From Roseovarius sp. ZX-A-9 (GTDB lineage Bacteria > Pseudomonadota > Alphaproteobacteria > Rhodobacterales > Rhodobacteraceae), in assembly GCF_028369135.1 (NCBI RefSeq), contig NZ_JAPWHW010000020.1, positions 1 to 64,000 on the forward strand: a stretch of DNA of 64,000 nt, written 5' to 3'. A program made the translations under genes and the position numbers. How positions within the stretch are numbered: the stretch's first letter is position 1; the number at the start of each line of letters is the position of its first letter. The notes under the pieces are model-generated. The model made no database searches, was not told where the DNA came from, and worked only from the letters and a program-made list of their open reading frames with translations. Positions 59,555-64,000 of this stretch are shown here, piece by piece.

Positions 59555-60385
59555 ATGAATGAAAAATCCATCCTGATCACCGGATGCTCTTCGGGCATCG
59601 GCTATGACGCGGCTCACGGGCTACGCGCCCGAGGTTGGCGCGTCTTTGCCAGTTGCCGCAAGCCCGAGGATTGCGCCCGCCTGCACGCCGAAGGTTTCGA
59701 CAGCCCGCTGATCGACTACGCTGACAGCGCCAGTATCGCGGCTGGTTTGGCCGAAGTTCTGGACGCCACCGGCGGCAGGCTCGATGCGCTCTTCAACAAC
59801 GGAGCCTATGCCTGCCCCGGTCTGGTCGAAGACCTGCCGACCGACGCGCTGCGCACCATATTCGAGACGAATTTCTTTGGCTGGCACGATCTTTCGCGCC
59901 GTGTCATCCCGATCATGCGCGCTCAGGGGCACGGGCGAATCGTGCAATGCTCTTCCGTGCTGGGCATAATCACCCTGCCCTGGCGGGGGGCCTATAACAG
60001 CACCAAATTCGCGGTCGAAGGGCTGAGCGACACCCTACGCATCGAGATGGCCGGCAGCGGCATCCATGTGGCGCTGATCGAACCCGGCCCGGTCACGTCG
60101 AAAATCCGGCAGAACGCGATCCCGCATTTCGAACGCTGGATCGATTGGGAAAAATCACCGCGCGCTGATGACTACCGCGCCGGTCTGCAAAAGCGGCTCT
60201 ACCAGGACAGCGGCCCCGACACGTTCGAATTGCCCGCCTCCGCCGTTACCAGAAAGCTGATCCACGCGGTCGAGGCCCGCCGCCCGCGCGCGCGTTACTA
60301 CGTGACCACGCCCACCTACTTGATGGGTATATTGAAACGTCTGCTGCCCACCCGCGCACTCGACTGGGTGCTGTCCCGCGCCTGA
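59555..60385 (+). CDS. Short-chain dehydrogenase/reductase (SDR)
   Basis: NAD(P)-dependent oxidoreductase, 276 residues. The Rossmann motif TGCSSGIG is at residues 9-16, then FNNGAYACPG, the catalytic Ser in VQCSSVLG, and the YNSTK tetrad. The region around LRIEMAGSGIHVALIEPGPV is also typical. Substrate unknown; may serve in steroid or fatty-aldehyde metabolism. Confidence 0.9.
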   Translation: MNEKSILITGCSSGIGYDAAHGLRARGWRVFASCRKPEDCARLHAEGFDSPLIDYADSASIAAGLAEVLDATGGRLDALFNNGAYACPGLVEDLPTDALRTIFETNFFGWHDLSRRVIPIMRAQGHGRIVQCSSVLGIITLPWRGAYNSTKFAVEGLSDTLRIEMAGSGIHVALIEPGPVTSKIRQNAIPHFERWIDWEKSPRADDYRAGLQKRLYQDSGPDTFELPASAVTRKLIHAVEARRPRARYYVTTPTYLMGILKRLLPTRALDWVLSRA

Positions 60386-60469
60386 TCCCTGCCGCGTGGC
60401 GGATTTTCCGCTTCGCTTTCTGCCGTCCGGCGCGCTAGATGTGACCCAGACGCAACCCGAGGACCTGTC

Positions 60470-60679
60470 ATGCTCTCCGATCCGCTTTTCCTGCTCGTCG
60501 TCGTCGCCTGTGGCGCGGTGGCGATAATACTTATCATGGGTATCAGCACCTTCGGCAAAGGCGGCGTGGAGAATGGCAAGCGCGCGAACAAATTCATGCG
60601 CTGGCGGATCATCGCACAGTTCATCGCGGTGGTCGTCATTGTCACCTTTGTCTACATTCGACGCCAGATGGGAGGCTGA
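60470..60679 (+). CDS. HIG1-like twin-helix small protein
   Basis: A 69-residue inner-membrane protein with two hydrophobic helices (about 6-25 and 45-62) and a loop STFGKGGVENGKRANKFMRWRI (in pieces), the pattern of the 'twin transmembrane helix small protein'/HIG1 group often linked to respiratory complexes. It ends five bases before pduO. Confidence 0.85.
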   Translation: MLSDPLFLLVVVACGAVAIILIMGISTFGKGGVENGKRANKFMRWRIIAQFIAVVVIVTFVYIRRQMGG

Positions 60680-60684
60680 AGCCA

Positions 60685-61260
60685 ATGGTCGTCCTGAACA
60701 AGATCTACACACGCACCGGCGATGGCGGCGATACCGCCCTGGGTAACGGCGACCGCGTCGCCAAACATTCGCTGCGCGTCACCGCCTACGGCACGGTAGA
60801 CGAAACCAACGCGACGCTGGGCCTTGCACGGTTGCATGCCGACGGCGCGGTGGATGCCGCGCTGGCGCGGATTCAGAACGACCTGTTCGATCTGGGCGCC
60901 GATCTCTGCCGCCCCGACATGGCCCGCGATGCCGAGGCCGAATACACGCCCTTGCGCGTAACCGATGCGCAGGTCCGGCGGCTCGAGGCCGAAATCGACG
61001 CTATGACAGCCGTGCTGGAGCCATTGCGCAGCTTCATCCTGCCCGGCGGCTCCGCACTGGCCGCGCATCTGCACCTGTGCCGCACGGTGTCGCGCCGGGC
61101 CGAACGGCTGACCGTCGAACTGGCGGGCAGCGAGGATGTGAACGCCGCCGCGGTGCAATATCTCAACCGCCTCAGCGACTGGTTTTTCGTGGCCGCGCGC
61201 ATGGCCAATGATGATGGCCGCGCGGACGTGTTGTGGGTTCCGGGCGCGAACCGCGACTAA
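60685..61260 (+). CDS. ATP:cob(I)alamin adenosyltransferase, PduO type
   Basis: Makes adenosylcobalamin from ATP and cob(I)alamin; 191 residues. IYTRTGDGGDTALGNG at the ATP-binding start, YGTVDETNATLGLAR, and FILPGGSALAAHLHLCRTVSRRAER (in pieces) are family signatures. It lies five bases after the HIG1-like gene, probably in one transcript. Confidence 0.93.
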   Translation: MVVLNKIYTRTGDGGDTALGNGDRVAKHSLRVTAYGTVDETNATLGLARLHADGAVDAALARIQNDLFDLGADLCRPDMARDAEAEYTPLRVTDAQVRRLEAEIDAMTAVLEPLRSFILPGGSALAAHLHLCRTVSRRAERLTVELAGSEDVNAAAVQYLNRLSDWFFVAARMANDDGRADVLWVPGANRD

Positions 61261-61379
61261 AGCCTTTTCAATGCCGTGGACGTATAGCACCTGACCTGTG
61301 CCCCGGATCAAATGCAGAACCGCTTTGGCGTCGGATGCGCCACGGGCGGCGCTCAGCGTGCAGATCGACAGCGGCAGAT

Positions 61380-61403
61380 AACCGCACCGATCTGCGGTTT
61401 TTT
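61380..61403 (+). terminator. Terminator after pduO-like gene
   Basis: AACCGCA (61380-61386) pairs with TGCGGTT (61393-61399), then TTTT. It stands about 120 bases after the stop and 150 before etfB. Confidence 0.65.
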
Positions 61404-61553
61404 CCTCTCCGGAGCGAAACACGACGCCTACGGACCTTCGTATGACGATTTTACCCTGTTTCCCGCCCGCCTGAATCTATATGAACCCGCGGGAGAGCCA
61501 GAAACTCGGAGTCGCATTGCGGCTGTTACTGTGAATTTGAGGAGACCATGCCA

Positions 61554-62312
61554 ATGAAGGTGCTCGTGCCTGTCAAACGTGTGATCGACTACAACGTGAA
61601 AGTCCGCGTGAAGGCGGATGGCAGCGGTGTCGATCTCGCCAATGTCAAAATGTCGATGAACCCGTTCGACGAGATTGCCGTCGAACAGGCGATTCGGCTG
61701 AAAGAGGCGGGGCAAGCCGACGAGGTCATCGCGGTCTCCATCGGCGTCAAGCAAAGCCAGGAAACGCTGCGCACCGCGCTGGCGATGGGCGCGGATCGCG
61801 CGATCCTCGTGGTCGCTGCCGACGACGTGCACACCGATATCGAGCCGCTCGCCGTCGCCAAGATCCTCAAGGCCGTGATCGACGAAGAGAAGCCGGGCAT
61901 CGTTCTGGCAGGCAAACAGGCGATCGACAACGACATGAACGCCACCGGCCAGATGCTGTCGGCGCTGTTGGGCTGGAGCCAGGGCACCTTTGCCTCGGGT
62001 CTGGAAATCGAAGGCGATCACGCGCTGGTCACCCGCGAGGTTGATGGCGGCATGCAGACGATCAAGGTCAAGATGCCCACGATCATCACCGTGGACCTGC
62101 GCCTGAACGAGCCGCGCTATGCGTCGCTGCCCAACATCATGAAGGCCAAGAAAAAGCCGATGGACGAGAAAACCGCCGCCGATTACGGCGTCGATGTCAC
62201 GCCCCGGCTGCAAATCACCGGCACCGCCGAGCCAGAGGCCCGCGCCGCCGGTATTATCGTGGGCTCGGTGGACGAGCTCGTGGCGAAACTCAAAGAAGCG
62301 GGGGCTGTGTAA
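61554..62312 (+). CDS. etfB: Electron transfer flavoprotein beta subunit
   Basis: Partner of etfA that receives electrons from acyl-CoA dehydrogenases; binds AMP. 252 residues from the ATG at 61554, which has GGAGACC nine bases upstream; the ATG two codons earlier is too close to that site. [32 protein letters not shown] and [22 protein letters not shown] (in pieces) match. Its stop overlaps the etfA ATG by one base. Confidence 0.95.
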   Translation: MKVLVPVKRVIDYNVKVRVKADGSGVDLANVKMSMNPFDEIAVEQAIRLKEAGQADEVIAVSIGVKQSQETLRTALAMGADRAILVVAADDVHTDIEPLAVAKILKAVIDEEKPGIVLAGKQAIDNDMNATGQMLSALLGWSQGTFASGLEIEGDHALVTREVDGGMQTIKVKMPTIITVDLRLNEPRYASLPNIMKAKKKPMDEKTAADYGVDVTPRLQITGTAEPEARAAGIIVGSVDELVAKLKEAGAV

Positions 62313-63238
62313 TGGCTGTTCTACTTCTCGCAGAAGTCACCGATGGTGAACTGGCAATGGACGCAACCGCCAAGACGGTGACTGCGGCCAAATCCCTGGG
62401 CGAAATCACCGTGCTGTGTGCCGGTGGATCGGCTGCGGCCGCGGGCGAAGCCGCTGCCACGATCGACGGCGTGGCCAAGGTTCTCGTGGCCGAGGACGCG
62501 TCACTGGGGCATCGCATGGCCGAATCGACCGCCGCGCTGATCGTCAGCCTAGCCGGCGATTACGAGCATATCGTGGCCCCCGCGACCACCGATGCCAAGA
62601 ACGTGCTGCCGCGCGTGGCGGCACTGCTGGACGTGATGGTTCTGACCGACGTCTCCGGCGTCGTCGATGCCGACACGTTCGAGCGCCCGATCTATGCCGG
62701 CAACGCGATCCAGACGGTCAAATCCATTGACCCCAAGAAGGTCATCAGCTTCCGCACCTCGACCTTCGACGCGGCCGGAACCGGTGGCTCGGCCTCGATC
62801 GATACCGCCTCCGTTCCTGCGGATCCCGGTCTCAGCGAATGGGTCGAAGACAAGGTCGCGACAAGCGACCGTCCCGAACTGACATCGGCCGGTGTGGTCG
62901 TCTCGGGCGGGCGTGGCGTTGGCTCCGAAGAGAACTTCGCGCTGATCGAGAAACTGGCAGACAAGCTCGGGGCCGCCGTTGGCGCCAGCCGTGCCGCAGT
63001 CGATAGCGGTTATGCTCCGAACGATTGGCAGGTCGGCCAGACCGGCAAGGTCGTCGCTCCCGATCTTTATGTCGCCGTCGGCATTTCGGGCGCGATTCAG
63101 CACCTCGCGGGCATGAAGGACAGCAAGATCATCGTCGCGATCAACAAGGACGAAGAGGCACCGATCTTCCAGGTCGCCGATTTCGGCCTCGTCGCCGACC
63201 TGTTCGACGCAGTCCCGGAACTGACCGAGAAACTCTGA
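62312..63238 (+). CDS. etfA: Electron transfer flavoprotein alpha subunit
   Basis: FAD-binding partner of etfB; passes electrons to ETF-ubiquinone oxidoreductase. 308 residues. The FAD domain at the C-terminus has [51 protein letters not shown] (in pieces) and [16 protein letters not shown]. Coupled to etfB by the one-base overlap. Confidence 0.96.
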   Translation: MAVLLLAEVTDGELAMDATAKTVTAAKSLGEITVLCAGGSAAAAGEAAATIDGVAKVLVAEDASLGHRMAESTAALIVSLAGDYEHIVAPATTDAKNVLPRVAALLDVMVLTDVSGVVDADTFERPIYAGNAIQTVKSIDPKKVISFRTSTFDAAGTGGSASIDTASVPADPGLSEWVEDKVATSDRPELTSAGVVVSGGRGVGSEENFALIEKLADKLGAAVGASRAAVDSGYAPNDWQVGQTGKVVAPDLYVAVGISGAIQHLAGMKDSKIIVAINKDEEAPIFQVADFGLVADLFDAVPELTEKL

Positions 63239-63267
63239 CACGCGGCGGGTTTACCCCCGCACAGGAC

Positions 63268-63293
63268 AAGGCCCGCCAGAAATGGCGGGCCTT
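63268..63293 (+). terminator. Terminator after etfA
   Basis: AAGGCCCGCCA (63268-63278) pairs with TGGCGGGCCTT (63283-63293), loop GAAA, followed by TTTC, 30 bases after the etfA stop. Confidence 0.92.
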
Positions 63294-63330
63294 TTTCGTT
63301 TATGCGCGCGCGCCGGGCTACCCCCCCCGG

Positions 63331-64000
63331 TCATCCCATCACCAGATCGCGGATCACCGGCGCCAATCTCTCTGCGGCCTCTGTATGCGCGGCTGGCCCC
63401 AACAGCTCGGCTGCCGCCGCTGCATCAAACTGGGAAAAGACCATGCCCCGGGTGCCATCTTCCTGCGTCCCGGGGCTGGCGGTCGCATCAACAAGCTGCA
63501 CCACATAGGGCCGCAGCGCTTCCAGCATGGCGGCGGTCACGAAGGCCGGATCGTCCGACACATGCGGCTGGTCGGCGCTCTCGCCCGGTCGGTGCGACGA
63601 CAGCCAGAGCAGGACGACCGGGATGCCAAACTGGTTCAGCAACAGCTTCATCCGGGCGATCCACGCGATCTGCAGCTCGGCGCGCACCAGCGCGAACCGC
63701 TCCTCCGAAACCGACCGCAACCGGTGCAGAATGTGCCGGGTGAAATGAAACTCGGTAAAATCCACCTCGCGGTAAGCACTGCGCAACAGCGGCGACGCCT
63801 CGACGAACCGGTCATTGCGCCGTGGATGCACCGAATAGAATCGGTTCGACATGTTCTGTGCAGGCAATACTTGTAGCACCACCACCTGCGCCCGCGCGGC
63901 CAGACTCAGGACATCGGGATCGTGCAGGAACACGTCTATACCCGCATTCGGCCAGCCAAGATTGACGCATTTCAACCCCGTCCGCGCCTCCACCAGCGCC
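63331..64000 (-). CDS. DUF6473-like protein, 5' part beyond window
   Basis: The frame is open to the right edge (LVEARTG upstream of [10 protein letters not shown]). About 223 C-terminal residues visible. Strong points: [45 protein letters not shown], and [18 protein letters not shown], which agree with the Rhodobacterales family DUF6473, distantly like sulfotransferases. Catalytic role unknown. Confidence 0.8.
   Translation of the reverse strand, partial: ALVEARTGLKCVNLGWPNAGIDVFLHDPDVLSLAARAQVVVLQVLPAQNMSNRFYSVHPRRNDRFVEASPLLRSAYREVDFTEFHFTRHILHRLRSVSEERFALVRAELQIAWIARMKLLLNQFGIPVVLLWLSSHRPGESADQPHVSDDPAFVTAAMLEALRPYVVQLVDATASPGTQEDGTRGMVFSQFDAAAAAELLGPAAHTEAAERLAPVIRDLVMG

Overview
The window is chromosomal DNA from an alphaproteobacterium, most likely a marine member of the Rhodobacterales (Roseobacter-type Rhodobacteraceae). 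This rests on the high G+C content, the overall style of the proteins (two near-identical EF-Tu genes, a DUF6473-like protein, a host-attachment/BaeRF-like protein, a HIG1-like twin-helix protein) and the gene order tuf - tRNA-Trp - secE - nusG - rplKAJL - rpoBC - rpsLG - fusA - tuf - S10/spc/alpha clusters. No identity search was possible, so genus is not claimed.

Layout. 1-5.3 kb: part of a dipeptide/oligopeptide-type ABC importer (two permeases and two paralogous Tat-type binding proteins), all on the minus strand. 5.5-9.4 kb: rarA, a DegQ-like periplasmic protease and a TauD-like dioxygenase. 9.5-10.2 kb: two small plus-strand genes behind a GGAAC-N17-CGTT sequence. 10.3-34.1 kb: the ribosomal super-cluster on the minus strand, read from rpsL down to rplQ. 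34.5-37.0 kb: two tandem rhamnosyltransferase-like genes and an EamA transporter. 37.1-49.7 kb: rpoC, rpoB, rplL, rplJ, rplA, rplK, nusG, secE. 50-54.8 kb: a two-helix membrane protein, tRNA-Trp, a hexapeptide acetyltransferase, the second tuf and two lipoproteins. 54.9-61.3 kb: cytochrome P450, parC, an SH3-domain protein, an SDR enzyme, a HIG1-like protein and a PduO-type cobalamin adenosyltransferase. 61.5-63.2 kb: etfB-etfA. A DUF6473-like gene runs off the right end.

The most notable structure is the interruption of the normally continuous S10-spc-alpha ribosomal operons. Between rplW and rplB, between rplP and rpmC, and between rpmD and rplO, foreign genes sit on the opposite strand (a HEPN-domain protein; a 2OG-Fe(II) oxygenase plus a small unknown; a Cys/His-rich secreted mini-protein, the last together with a solitary ectoine synthase on the minus strand). 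Each time the inserted plus-strand gene converges on the upstream ribosomal gene and shares a bidirectional hairpin terminator with it. A fourth insertion (a small exported protein) separates adk from rpsM. Good TTGACN-17-TAN4 promoter matches lie ahead of rpsL, rplB, rpsM and rplJ, so the cluster is probably transcribed as several independent units.

A family of GGGTGGG/CCCACC palindromes is scattered through the intergenic gaps. Most other regions are conventional housekeeping genes. I found no CRISPR array, rRNA, transposase or prophage.
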